This document shows positions 32,901 through 43,600 of a stretch of 64,000 nucleotides of DNA, in pieces; the stretch's first letter is position 1; each line of letters begins with the position of its first letter. The position numbers and the translations under genes were made by a program. The notes below the pieces were generated by a model. That model saw only the letters and a program-made list of their open reading frames with translations. It was not told the origin of the DNA and made no database searches. The DNA is from Alternaria dauci (taxonomy: Eukaryota > Ascomycota > Dothideomycetes > Pleosporales > Pleosporaceae): the NCBI RefSeq assembly GCF_042100115.1, contig NC_091275.1:186001-250000 (forward strand), given 5' to 3'.

Positions 32901-34115
32901 ATCGTCGATGTACGCTGTGACGAAGATTCCAAGGTACTCGTGAAGAGCGTTGTTGATGACTGACTGAAACGTTGCCGGGGCATTCGTTAACCCAAAAGGC
33001 ATTACTGTGTACTCGAACAGTCCATATTTCGTTTTGAACGCTGTCATCCATTCGTGTCCTTCCTTGATCCTGATTCGGTGAAATCCTTCCCGAACGTCGA
33101 ACTTCGTAAACCACTTGGCTCCCTGGAGTCGATCCATGAGCTCGGTTATTAGTGGTAAGGGATATCGGTTCTTCCGAGTAACGCTGTTCAACCTTCGGAA
33201 GTCGACACATAGTCGCCACTTCCCGTTAGGCTTCTTTACGAACAAGATGGGTGAGGCCATTGGGCCTGATCCCGGTCGGATAAATCCCTTCTTCAGATTC
33301 TTCTGGATGTACTCCCTTAGCTCAGCATCGTGCTCGGGCGATATGGGATACATAGGTCCTGGGCTTAACTTTGCCCCTTCATCTAGGATGATCTCGTGAT
33401 CCCAATCCTGATGGTCTGCCAAGTCCGTGGCTTCGTTTTCCTCGAAGAGTTCTCTAAACTCGTCGGTCTGATACTCTCTTGGTATCTCTAGTGGTAAGGG
33501 TCCTTCCTTCGTGGTCGCGACTCGTCTTATCCATATGACTCCTACTCTTTGAGGGTCCTTCTCATAGATTCTCATGATCTTATGAGGCGAGATCTTGCCG
33601 AACCTCCCGTCCTGGGTTGAGCTCTGGTCCTTCGGGCTCACTCTTTGGCGTACTCTAGCAACCTTGTGCACAGGTTCTCTTCTGAGTATCGTCTTCATTC
33701 GCCAGTCGATGGCGGGGTTATGGGCATCTAGCCAGTCATAACCAATCAACATGTCTAGTCCTCCTAGTTCCATTATGTCGATATTCATTTGGCACTCTAT
33801 GCCAGCTATCCGTAGCTTTGTTGATTCGGTTTCCATCCGTATCATGCCGTTTCCATATTCCATGGGTTTCTCGTCGGCTAACAGTACCGATACTGGGTTC
33901 TTCTTAACCCGGTAGGGTAGTTCGTGTTTCTCCACCACTCTGGGTGAGATCATCGTTCGTGCGGCCCCGCTATCTACGAGCGCCTCGATGTTTCGTCCCT
34001 GTACAGATACGGTCGTGAGCAGCTGCTTCACCCGACCATCGGTATCCTGCACCTTCCTAAGGGTCGTTTTAGGACTGCCTTCACCAGCGTGACCCTGTCC
34101 CTGGCGGCATCCTAG
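29952..34115 (-). CDS. pol: Pol polyprotein of family A chromovirus (after -1 frameshift)
   Basis: Reading from the slip site gives ~1387 codons. Numbered from a GTG at 34052, the domains are: retropepsin-like protease (ALVDSGAART, Asp27); RT with CVDFRRLNS, MPFGLTNAPATFQ and the YIDD catalytic box (381-384); RNase H (ETDASDYALG, DKELL, FTDHQ, AADALS); integrase with an HHCC finger (CLACHQNK) and DDE core (MDFI, ITDRD, TDGQTERTNQ); and a chromodomain (~1106-1157, YLVKWLGWPESQNTWEP). There is no ATG at the start of this frame, consistent with expression only as a Gag-Pol fusion. Residues beyond ~1158 are Pro/Ser-rich and unlike any pol domain. They lie opposite another ORF and may be an incidental read-through tail. 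The protein would act in cytoplasmic particles and the nucleus to copy and integrate the element. Confidence 0.92.
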   Translation of the reverse strand, partial: LGCRQGQGHAGEGSPKTTLRKVQDTDGRVKQLLTTVSVQGRNIEALVDSGAARTMISPRVVEKHELPYRVKKNPVSVLLADEKPMEYGNGMIRMETESTKLRIAGIECQMNIDIMELGGLDMLIGYDWLDAHNPAIDWRMKTILRREPVHKVARVRQRVSPKDQSSTQDGRFGKISPHKIMRIYEKDPQRVGVIWIRRVATTKEGPLPLEIPREYQTDEFRELFEENEATDLADHQDWDHEIILDEGAKLSPGPMYPISPEHDAELREYIQKNLKKGFIRPGSGPMASPILFVKKPNGKWRLCVDFRRLNSVTRKNRYPLPLITELMDRLQGAKWFTKFDVREGFHRIRIKEGHEWMTAFKTKYGLFEYTVMPFGLTNAPATFQSVINNALHEYLGIFVTAYIDDVLVYSSGTLEEHVEHVKKVLRKLKEYKLYLQPGKCEFHTKETEYLGFIISTEGVKMNPKKTAAVQEWPTPKTVKDVQSFLGFANYYRKFIKDYSKITTPLSEITKKEVGFKWNEEHQEAFDRIKQIFLEAPVLEMYDPKRETRVETDASDYALGAVLSQQCPDKKWRPVFYHSRKFSGAELNYDVHDKELLGVVDAFEQWEVYLLGLPHQIEVFTDHQNLAGFMTTKKLNRRQVRWAEMLAQFDFKITHRAGTLNGAADALSRRSDLREENHKEPHDAMFKKMPDGTLRYNQPELAKIAKVAERVETLQQQWQQRAASWQFEPDENGSDELLQDEREYRDMIRSDRTYVPPHMRSSLIKELHESPEYGHASLEEMVRRLSKVFAIPRLRAKVQDVLGNCLACHQNKPKRHKPYGLLQPLPPPTRPWSSVTMDFIVKLPKSLEPGSGRLCDTVLVIVCRHTKGAKFVPTEETITAEECAYEVSKALMSEHGIPEEFITDRDKLFTSKYWNTFLAKLGVKKKLSTSFHPETDGQTERTNQTLEQYLRMYANKLQDNWVELLPTAQLAYNSTRSATTKYSPHYANYGYEPVAHRDPKDIESIAVGADDKARLMRGLHEELSKNIAHRNLTTAKAANKQRIEGPTFKKGDKVFLSRQNLKTKRPSKKLDNLRIGPFEVLEEMGNVNYKLQLPPGMRIHPVFHKKLLERAPPDAELATDIELEDDEYEVEEIRDLRKIGRQWKYLVKWLGWPESQNTWEPKENLTNCKSQVREYHRKHPEKGGPGPQGKKRIQKKDRKKRHPATSPSQSTVRVAMVQLVESPYQGQSSPRLALSRDPEDSKWRDLDQRMLALAPQSLPLPAEVERPRPQLEEAPSASRAFQPQPSPTLPQSQISYTQLSPKYSPHTAQRQCPRNNEDSSPHTACNERSSRSLVGGYGQHEPGAVESSSGYGRVEKSEPWAWSGKVRKRGKRGYDTTGVAIPPPPPPD
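30035..30679 (+). CDS. Opposite-strand ORF with Zn2Cys6-like cysteine cluster
   Basis: A 214-residue ORF inside the retrotransposon but on the strand opposite gag-pol, starting at GACCATGCC. Residues ~1-33 are Arg/Gln-rich and basic. Residues ~36-67 carry six cysteines spaced C-x2-C-x6-C-x8-C-x2-C-x6-C, which fits the fungal Zn2Cys6 binuclear cluster (CKRCEEKNLRC, then CAGCISVKAEC). Residues ~75-125 are a Glu/Ala/Leu/Arg coiled coil (LLRAEAEVAQLRLEVAETEA), as is usual after such clusters, and the rest is acidic and Ser/Pro-rich. The pol reading on the other strand has no recognisable domain over most of this stretch, so this strand seems to be the selected one. Only the last ~30 codons overlap the chromodomain. 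The function is unknown; a DNA- or RNA-binding accessory or regulatory protein is a reasonable guess. Chance antisense ORF is the alternative. Confidence 0.65.
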   Translation: MPKVQTSRRVRTQNSTQQRQARADRIRQQGNEMTFRCKRCEEKNLRCFVDTASGQCAGCISVKAECSLFVTEEEWEKVEAEKREKRLALLRAEAEVAQLRLEVAETEARERAFADRDHAILSLQDRAKEQAEGNSAPGTDFQPTEPSLPGLSTDLGWLQDDASFDPFSEFFSSLEDPVLPSLGVSDGTHVPVTCSSSNFLLVPKCSGSLAILAT

Positions 34116-36052
34116 TTTTTTGACTGCTTACCTTTCCTGTACTTAGGAAAGTAGCCTGTGTCATTCTTTGAGCTGTAGTGCGTCAAGCACCTGTCGTCGT
34201 AACAGAAGCTCCAATGAATGTTCTGGTGAGGTATCTCCTCCCTGGTGATCCTCTTCCTTGGTTGAGCCTTCTTGGCCTCGTGAATCTCACAATCTGCTAC
34301 CTCGCAGATGTTTGATGATAGGGTGCGATGGTAATAGTCATCCACCTTGTGTGCTTCCTTGAGCTGCTTGCGATGGAAGTCACACCCGTTCCTGCATTGC
34401 GTCCATAGAAGTCTGTAGTGGATCTCCACTTTCTCTGGTTCGTGTAGATGGCAGATGTCTGCTAGACATTCGTCTGCCCAGAGGTTCAGGTGGCAGCACC
34501 GGTCCTGGTCTGTCCTGCAATCCTCCTTATCTTGCTTATGGAACTCGCAATTTATCTTACAGTCATACCAACACAAATCCTTGTGATCCTTGGTATCTTC
34601 TACTTCGTGGGCTTCTTGGTCCTCGACCTCAACCATTGGATCATCGAAGTAGGGTTGTTGGTGTATCGCCTGATACCCAATTTCTTCGGCATTCGGGCCG
34701 GTAATCATGATTCGTTCGCGAACCGTGCATTCGTCGGCGTAGTGTGTCTTGTTACCACATACCCAACACTGGTTGTTGGCTAATCGTTCCATCACGATGG
34801 TGCCTTTGACCTTCCAGTCAGTCTTCTTTGGCTGGCCCATGGTGAGAACTTCGTTGTCCGGTTTAACTCTTGGGACGATTTCGTAGCCTTCCTTATCCTC
34901 CAAGCGTGCCTCTTCGTATAGGTCTAAGTCGCTTAGGTTGTCATCCGGCTCTATCCCGGCCGGGTAAGGCGTGCCTTGTCTGATCATCCGGATCTTGACA
35001 GCTGCCTGTTTGACTTGTTCTTCTTCGCAATCCCTAGCGAAGTGTCCTGTCTTCCCGCATCGGAGACATGCTTTGTTGTCGTAACGCCGCTGGCGTTCTT
35101 CCTTGGAGAGACCGTCGTGTCTTTTACCTCCTCGGGTTTTCTTGTCTTTGGCCTTTTCTTGTACCTTGCCGGTCATGATGGCGTCGCCATCCCTGTCGAA
35201 TCTACCACGCTGTTTCTTCATGTTGGGCAGGTTGGGTCGGAAGTATTTCTTCTGATCGTTTCGTTCCCACAACCTGTTGTCGATACGCGTGGCTAGCTCG
35301 ATCAGAGCGTGTAGCGTCCCGGGCTTATCGTGGTGTACAAGGCCGTCCTTGACATTCTCTTTGAGGCCTGCTTCGAATACCGTTCGAAGTGCCGCATCAT
35401 CCCAATCGATCCGTGCTTGTAGTTGCTTAAATTCCGCCGTGTATGCCGATACTGACGAGGTCTGCCTCAGGCGAGTGATCTTCTTCTCTGCCTGGTTCTG
35501 AGCGTCTACTTCTCCGAAGATGCGTCCCATCTCTTGCTTAAACTCTGTCCAACTTGCGAATAAGGTACGGGTTCCTTCTTTGGTGCCCATGTGTTCTGCA
35601 TCCAGCAGATAATCGTCCACATAGGGTTGCATCCAATTGGAAGCCTTATCCTTCATGTATGTACTGGCCATGAGGATCTTTTCCTGGTCGTTGGGTACCT
35701 CGTTGTACTCGCAGTACAGGTCGATGTTGGTGAGAAATACTCGTAGCTTTTCTCGTTCTCCACCGTATTTCTCTGGTGACGCTATCTTGGGTTTCTTTGT
35801 AGCAACGGGTCGTTCGTTAGGGGTCATCATCAGTTGCCCTGCAAGCTGATTGATCATTGCCTGCATCTCAGCAATCTGCTGAGCCTGCGTGGTTGTGTGT
35901 TGCCTAAGATTCCTGAGCTCGGTGACGTTAGGGTTCTCTCCCTCGTCATCGGATGCTTCCAGCATCTCATCATTTTCTGGGGTAGGGCGTGCTGGCGTCG
36001 AGGGTCCCTGACCCTGAGCCCTGTTGTTCTGCGCGTTTCCCTGATGAGCCAT
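34112..36052 (-). CDS. gag: Gag polyprotein of family A chromovirus with Cys/His-rich tail
   Basis: A 646-residue frame starting at the ATG at 36052. Residues ~40-80 are a short coiled coil. Residues ~90-270 are a Ty3-like capsid region (YMKDKASNWMQPYVDD, RQTSSVSAYTAEFKQL, VFEAGLKENVKDGL). Two CCHC zinc knuckles follow, CLRCGKTGHFARDC (329-342) and CWVCGNKTHYADEC (429-442). The last ~150 residues (about 495-625) hold five repeats of C-x3/4-C-x2-H, four of them preceded by a Trp, an unusual extension for a gag protein. The protein should assemble particles that package element RNA. It ends at a TAG overlapping the frameshift heptamer. Its position after the 5' LTR, with a ~63-nt leader, is normal; I could not assign the primer-binding site to a tRNA. 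Confidence 0.92.
   Translation of the reverse strand: MAHQGNAQNNRAQGQGPSTPARPTPENDEMLEASDDEGENPNVTELRNLRQHTTTQAQQIAEMQAMINQLAGQLMMTPNERPVATKKPKIASPEKYGGEREKLRVFLTNIDLYCEYNEVPNDQEKILMASTYMKDKASNWMQPYVDDYLLDAEHMGTKEGTRTLFASWTEFKQEMGRIFGEVDAQNQAEKKITRLRQTSSVSAYTAEFKQLQARIDWDDAALRTVFEAGLKENVKDGLVHHDKPGTLHALIELATRIDNRLWERNDQKKYFRPNLPNMKKQRGRFDRDGDAIMTGKVQEKAKDKKTRGGKRHDGLSKEERQRRYDNKACLRCGKTGHFARDCEEEQVKQAAVKIRMIRQGTPYPAGIEPDDNLSDLDLYEEARLEDKEGYEIVPRVKPDNEVLTMGQPKKTDWKVKGTIVMERLANNQCWVCGNKTHYADECTVRERIMITGPNAEEIGYQAIHQQPYFDDPMVEVEDQEAHEVEDTKDHKDLCWYDCKINCEFHKQDKEDCRTDQDRCCHLNLWADECLADICHLHEPEKVEIHYRLLWTQCRNGCDFHRKQLKEAHKVDDYYHRTLSSNICEVADCEIHEAKKAQPRKRITREEIPHQNIHWSFCYDDRCLTHYSSKNDTGYFPKYRKGKQSKN
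34115..34121 (-). promoter_or_regulatory. -1 ribosomal frameshift heptamer between gag and pol
   Basis: On the minus strand the gag frame ends TCA AAA AAC TAG. The heptamer A-AAA-AAC is a classical simultaneous-slippage site, and a -1 slip moves ribosomes into the open pol frame just before the gag stop. A downstream stimulatory structure was not worked out. Confidence 0.8.
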
Positions 36053-36115
36053 TGTTGAATCTTAATCGGGCTGTCCTGTTGGTTAAACGTCCACTGATAT
36101 CCAAGGTGGTCAAAG

Positions 36116-36591
36116 TGTTACACGGGGTTAGGCTATACTTCTCTAGGCTCGGTCCGTACTAAGGCGAGGTAGACTAAAGCGGTAGTCCGTGAGGTATCGT
36201 ATGGAATGATCAGGTGGAAAAGAGTTATCGTTGTAACCAAAGGATAAACAATACCAATTCTATAAACGATAGAATAACTAGTTGACAATCTGTGTAAGAG
36301 ATGAACTATTTGAGTTAACCACAACGAGTGTAATAATGAGATCCAACACATTCTTATACCCATTGCCATAGGTCCTGTCCTCCTTACCCTCCCTTCCAAG
36401 AGGGAGGCCTAGGAGGGCCGTGACCTCCCAATCCTCACTGGCCTCCCAGAGGCCAGGTCTTGGCGGGATGCCATTCCTTTCACGTGATCTGGGCCCCGCC
36501 CTAGATCCACTTTCGTCCATCGTGTCCGCCCGATGGTCTTCCTTCATACGACCTGCATGAAAGGGAAGCAATTCCTTGTTACCTTGTAACA
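36116..36591 (-). repeat. 5' LTR of intact family A element
   Basis: 476 bp, TGTTAC...GTAACA, nearly identical to the 3' LTR at 29422-29895. As the 5' LTR on the minus strand it should carry the element promoter. A 104-residue frame inside both LTRs is not considered a gene. Confidence 0.92.
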
Positions 36592-39500
36592 AATAGTTAA
36601 TATTAATAATAGTATAAGAGTAATATACTAATAGTAAACTAAATAGTATATATATAACCTCCTAAGCGCTATAATCCTACTTACTAATTAACTTATTTAT
36701 AATACGTAATATAAAAGAAAGTAGAGAATAATTTAGCTTAATATAAGGTAAGACTTAGAGGGTAATATCTTTAAAGGATTAAGACTAGACTTTACCTTTT
36801 ATAGTATAAATACTTATATACTATATAACCTTAGCTATACTTATATAAACTTAGATATTAGTATTAGCTTACTAAGCTAAGAGTAATAGTTATATATAGG
36901 TATTAAGGTAAGGATAATTATATATAGTATAGAAGTATAAAAATAATTTAGTTAGTAGTTATTTAAAGGTAGGTTTTAAGTAGATAAACTAAGGTATATT
37001 AAAGTAGTAAACCTCTATACTAGTAGTTTTATCTTTATAGAGATAGTATAATATAAGGTAAAAGTACTTATAGTAGTAGGTAAGGATAGATAATAACTCT
37101 CTAAATATCTACTTTATTTCCTTAAATAGTAGTGTAAGGACTAACCCTTTATTAAGTAAAGACTATAGATTAGGGTCTAGGTATATAGCTAAAATATAGT
37201 ACCCTTAGAACCTTATATAATAAGTAATACTAAACGTAGAACTATTAAGACTAAGTTCTTTATCTAGGTTAGGAATACTATTATAATAGTAGAGGCTATA
37301 ACTATAAGTACTACTATAGGCCTACTACTTATAGTAATCCTAAGAGTTAGTAACCTTAAACTTAAGAATAATAATATACTTCTTAAATAACTTAAACTAC
37401 TAATAGAAGTAATAAGTAATAATATAAGGATTATCTTATATATAGTCCGACGCTAGATAGGCTTACCTTATAGATATTACTATCTTCTACTCCTTATATT
37501 AGGGTATAAAGCGTAATAGGTTTTTCTAGTAGTAGTCTATAGTAGAGAGTATAATAAAGAGATATAGAGCCTTTAATTAGTAGACCTATATACTATTAGT
37601 ATATATTAGTAATAGTATTAGGTTAGTATTAGTTAGTATTAGTTACTTACTATTACTTCTAATTTATTTCCTTTAGTATTCTAGAAGGCTCTAGTCCTAT
37701 AAACTATTATTAACTAGTAGATAATAAAGTCTATAAGGCGCTAGCCTCTATTATTACTATTAAAGGCCGCCTAGATATCCTTTAATAATATTTAGTTATT
37801 ACTAGCTTACTACTTTATAAAAAAGCCTATCTTATCCCTTAACTAGTAGTATATTAAAGTATTAAATATAGTATACTAGAAATATAAGTAGTAAGTAAAC
37901 CTTCTATCCTAATAGTAGATTATAAGCTTAATATATAAGGTATAGCTAATCTCCTATAGTTAAGGCTATATAAAGTCTACTTACCTAGTTAGGTATAAGG
38001 ATAGGAAGGTAAGAGATAGATACTTTTCCTTAGTATTAAACTCTAATATTAGCGTATATTAGATAGATCCTATAAATAAAAATATATCCTAAGTATTAGA
38101 CTATATTTACTCTTATAGCACTTTAAACTTACTAATATTAGCTATAATATTAGGAATTACTATAACCTTAGGTAGAAGATCCCTATCCTTATTAACCTTA
38201 TCTTATATAAAGGCCCTATAGCTACTTATAGGACTAGAATTATATTTATATATATACCTTTCTATTATATTATATTAGTTACTTATTAGCGACGTAGAAG
38301 AAGATTACGTAGTCTAGTTAACTTAGGTAGTAGGATCTTAGATAATAGTTATAAGCTAGTTACTAATATAATTATTAATAGGGAGAGTATTAAGCGTAGA
38401 CTTATTAATAATAATATTAGAGTAACTAGGGTAGTTATCCTTTAGAAAGTATATCTACTATATAATAACTACTCTTTAGACTTTATAGTCCTTCTAGAAT
38501 TACTAATTAACTACGTTAGGATTATCCTCTACTAAAGGTAGAGGTTTTAGAATAATAATATTAAGATAAGATAGAAGAAGAAGTAATTAATTAAAGACCT
38601 TTATAGTATTAACTATAAAGTTATATATATAGCTATAGTACTTATATTAAAGACTATAATACTAGTAGACCTTTATAAAGATATAGATATATATAAGAAG
38701 TATCTCCTTAATATAAGTTAGAGTAGGTAACTTAGGTAGTATAGGCCTAGGATTAATATTATTAAGTTAACTAAAAAGTAGTATAAGCCTATTTATACTA
38801 GAGTACTTTATATAATCTTCTAAATAAGCTAAATATTTATAGTTAAAAATATCTATCCTAAACTATATATAGTTATAAGTATTATATATCTTAAGATAAA
38901 TCTTTATAATTTTATAATAAAACTTAGTAACTAAGACCTTCTTAGAGTCTATTAGAGTATTAGTTTCTAGGAATACTAGGTCTTCTAGGTTTATAGGTAG
39001 TAGTATTTAAGGTATATTATATATAAGGCGTTCTACTAATTTAAATTTAGTAAGACTAATACCTTAGCTAATACCTTTACTAATACTACTCTTATTATTA
39101 TACTCTTATATTTCTAAATCTAGCTAAGATATAAAGATAGAAGTAGTACTATAAGATAAGCTTATATTACTAAGTATAAACCTTATAGGCGTAGATAGTA
39201 TAGGCGTATATCTTATACTACCTATACTAGTTACTATAGAGTTAACTAATAGTAAAGATATTATATTTCTAAATATACTATTAAGCTATAGTATTAAATT
39301 AAGATAAGATATAGATATAGTTATAGTAAATAAAAGTAGAGGAGGTATAGGTAGAGGTGTTTAGGTATAAAGTATTAATAATAGAGGGTTTAAGTAGATA
39401 GGCGTAGGTAATATAATTTCTAGATTTACTATTAAGGGTAGGGGTAGAATAGAGGTAGAGGCTAAGGTATATATTATAAGGCTTTAACGCTTTAAAGTTA

Positions 39501-40699
39501 TATATATATTATTATATTAGTATATATATATAGGTAGAAGGTAAGTAGTATAGTTTTACTTCTATTTCCTAAACTAAAACGTATCTATTATAGCGCTTAG
39601 TACTTTACTATACTTATAGTACTTAGGTAGTAGTATTATAAGAGGTATAATAAGTAAAATAGGTATATAAATAGTTATAGTTTAGAGTAAGAAGGTAATA
39701 TAGTAACTAGGCTAGAAAGGGGGTAAGTAGGTATTAGTTAGTATTAACCTAGTATATAAGCTAAAAAAAGATTAATTTTTAGTAGAATATTAGGACACTA
39801 AAAGGGGAAATATATACTAGATAAAATAAAGGACCCCTATTTATAGTTTTAATTTTTAAACTATATATATATTGCTTCGCTCGCAAGCTTACTTTATATA
39901 ATAGTAGTAGGAAAAAGCCTATTAAGCTCTTTAAAGGCTAAAGAGGTAGGTCTAGTTAGCTATAGTACTAGAACTATCTAAAGACTACTTAGAGTTATTA
40001 GGAAGATAGTTATATAAGCGCCTACTATATAAGTCCTATTAGTCCTCTATTAAATAAGGTATAAGCTATAATACTAAGTTAAAATACTAACTAGTATAAG
40101 AATTATAAGCGTAAGGTAACTAAGTTACTAAAAGCTATAACTACTTAATAACTACTAAAGGTTATTTAGAAGGGCTTTATTATAGAGAATAAGCTATAGA
40201 AGCCTTATATAGTAATAGGCTACTAAAGCCCTACTAGTCCTTACTATAGAGGAGTAGGCTACTACCTAGTAGTTTATAAGAAACTAGCTATTAGTATAAG
40301 AATAATTAATAAGTAAATACTAATTAAGAAGCCCTATAATAGACGTAAGTATAGATATATAAGGAAATAAGCTTTCTAATAGAGAATTAGAAGATAGATA
40401 ATATACCTAACCTTAATATTAATAAGCTATTAGTATACGCGTTAGCTAAATACCTTATAAGAGTATCTAATAAAGAGATATAAGAAGATATTATCTAGAT
40501 ACTAAGAAGTAATAGTTAGAAGGATATAATAATAGCTCTAATAATTAATAAGATTACTAGATATACTAAGGAGGCTAAGGAGTTACTTAAGGGCTTACTA
40601 AAGGTTTCTTAGAATATAATAATAGTAATACTAGTAGCTCTAACCTAGCTTACGTAGATAATAGTACTTATAACCTCTTAGTTAGAAGTACTAGAATAA

Positions 40700-43600
40700 T
40701 AAGAGCGCTAACTATTAAAGCCTATCTATATACCTAAAAGCTATTTAGACTTAACCCTTTTACCTATACTCCTAGAAGTATATATAAAGATAAAGTACTC
40801 TTACCTAGAGCTATTTAATAGAGACTAGACTAAATACTCTTCCTTTAGATATAAGATAAGAGCTAAGCTATATAATAACTACTAGGATATACTAAATAGA
40901 ATAAAGATTACTTATATAGTAAGTTATTACTCTAAATAAGCCTTAGATATTATCCTCCCTTAGGTAGAGTAATACTAAGAGTATAGTTTAATAGAAGACC
41001 TATAGTACTTCCTTAACTAATAATATAATAACTTACACCTAAAGGTAAAAGCCTTAGACTAGCTATTAAACTTATAGTAAAGAAGATACTTAATCTAAGA
41101 CTACTATATAGAGTTTAATAGGTTAGAACTTTAATTAGGGGTATAAATTAATAATACTTAGAAGAAAAGTATATTCTTAAAAGGACTTAATATTAAGATA
41201 TAGAAGGCCTTAGTCCTAGTAAATAAGAATCTCTTATTTAAGTAGTTTATACGCGAAGTAACCTAAGTATTAAATAGCCTCTACTAGGTAAATATAGTAA
41301 TATATAGCTAAAAGGAGTTTAGTTAATAGTATAGTTATAACTCTTAATAATAAAATAGTATAAGAACGCCTTTACTACTAGAGGATATAGACTAAGAACC
41401 TATAAAAGCTAATAAAGTAAGTATAAAGAATAAGAGACTAAATAGTAATTAAGGAAAGTACTATAGCTATAGTAAGGCTAAGTACTTTATAAGGAACTAT
41501 AAGAAAGGAAATAAGCCTAAGACTACTAAGGTAAATAAAGTAATTTAGTATAAGCCTTTATACGCTTATAGCTATTATATAAAGATACTAGATAGTAGTA
41601 ATATAGAGGACTTAGGAAAAGAGTAGCTTTAAACTAAAGTCTTAGTTTAGAGCCTCTAAAGATAGATTAGTAGATATATAGTAAATAGAACTAGTTTTAA
41701 TATTAATATATAAAAATATAACCCCTTACTATATACTTAATTATAAATATAGTCTATAACACTACTATATTAATTAATAGTAAGTATTTATATTACGTAT
41801 TAATTAGTAAGAAGTTTACTTACTAAAGCTTTCTTAAGCGCTTTATAGTTACTCCTTAGATAATTAAAAGGATTAATAGAAAGTTATCTAGAATTAAGGA
41901 GGTATCTTAATTTAAGTTTAATATATATAGCTACTAAGAGGTTACCTATATATATATTATTAACTATATAGATAAGGACGTCGTCCTAAGGAAGGGGTAG
42001 ATAGACTACTAAGATATTATAATAGCTTTAGTAAAGAAGAGCTTATTTATCTACTTAATAGGCCTTTAGGTAAAGTATAATAAAAGTATTATAAATAAGA
42101 GAGTAGCTAGCTAAGTTAGTACTACTATATTTATAAATCTTATAAAGAGATTAAAAGACCTAAAAAAGAGAATCTAAGTATTTACTACCTTAATTATAGA
42201 TATTAATAAAGCTTTAGTACTAAAGAAGATAGTAGATATAAGGTTAATACTACTAAAGTACTATTAGACCTACTATAATCTCTTTAACTCTAAAGAAATA
42301 GAGAAGCTTCCCCTATACTAAGGACTAAGAGTAGACTATAAGATTAACCTAAAGTTAAAAGATAGTTAGTAACTCTAGTTACTTTAGAGTCTATTATATA
42401 GTATATTAAAGGGGGAACTTTTAGTACTCTAAAGGGAGCTTACCTTACTACTAGAGAAGAGGTTTATCTATATAAGTAGCTTACTAGCTTTATTACTAGT
42501 TCTTTTTACTAAGAAGCCTAGAGGAGGATTATACTTATATATAGATTACTAAGTACTAAACGTAATTACTAAGAAGGATTAATACTTATTATTACTAATA
42601 TAAGAAACTCTTAATAACCTAAGTAAAGTAAAGTAGTTTATTAAACTAAATATAATTATAGCCTTCTATAAGATTAGGGTAGCTAAAGGTAATAAATAGA
42701 AGATAGTATTCTAAATATACTTTAGACTCTTTAAGTAGTTAGTAACTTTACTTAGTATAGCTAACTCTCTAAGTACCTTTTAATAGTATATTAACTAAAC
42801 CCTAAGAGAGTACTTAGATAAGTTTTATTTAGTATACCTTAATAACGTACTAATCTATATAGATAGTAGTTTAAAATAATATTAGGATTATATCTAAAAA
42901 GTCCTTAGTAAACTCTAAGATATAGGTTTATATATAGATATTAAGAAGTATAAATTTAAAGTAAAGACTATAAAGTACCTTAGTTTTATTATTAAAGTAA
43001 GGAAAGGTATTTAAATAGACCTAGATAAGGTTAAGGTAATTAAGGATTAGGAGGTACCTAAGATAGTAAAAGGAGTATAATTATTCCTTAGGTTTATAAA
43101 CTTCTACTAAAGGTTTATTAGAGACTTTACTAAAGTAGCTACTTTTTTTAACTTACTTAACTAGTAATATAAGCTTTACTTAAGGGACTAAAGAGTAGTT
43201 AGCCTTTAATAAACTAAAGGAAGTCTTTACTACTAAGCTAAACCTAGTAACTTTTAACTCTAAATATAATATAGTTCTTAAATATAACTAATCTAGTTAT
43301 ATAGTAAGAGGAGTATTATATTAATATAATAATAAAAGGATAATACTTATAAATATAAATATAAGATCTATAATAAAGAACTATTACCTATTATCTATTA
43401 CTTTAAAGAATAGGATACTAAACTATATTTAGTAAAGAGCTTTAAGGTAATTACTAACTATAAGAACCTTAAGTACTTTATAAAGCCTAAGATATTAAGT
43501 AAGTACTAAGTATACTAGGTAATACTACTAAGCTAATTTAATATAGAGATTCTATATTAGCTAAAGAAATAAAATATAAGAGCTAATATACTTTTATAAA

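Larger units (their letters stand above)
29422..36591 (-). mobile_element. Intact Ty3/gypsy chromovirus, family A copy 2
   Basis: A 7170-bp LTR retrotransposon of normal base composition embedded in RIP-degraded DNA. LTRs (29422-29895 and 36116-36591) have TGTTAC/GTAACA ends and about ten differences, mostly in one ~70-bp stretch. Read on the minus strand the order is 5' LTR, gag, -1 frameshift site, pol (protease, RT, RNase H, integrase, chromodomain), polypurine tract, 3' LTR. An ORF on the opposite strand overlaps the end of pol. Flanks read AATAGCT on the left and AATAGTT on the right: a near-match of 7 bp with one C/T difference, not the perfect 5-bp duplication of copy 1. It looks capable of transposition and escaped RIP, so insertion was probably after the last effective RIP cycle. 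It belongs to a fungal retrotransposon family and is not an infectious virus. Confidence 0.92.
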
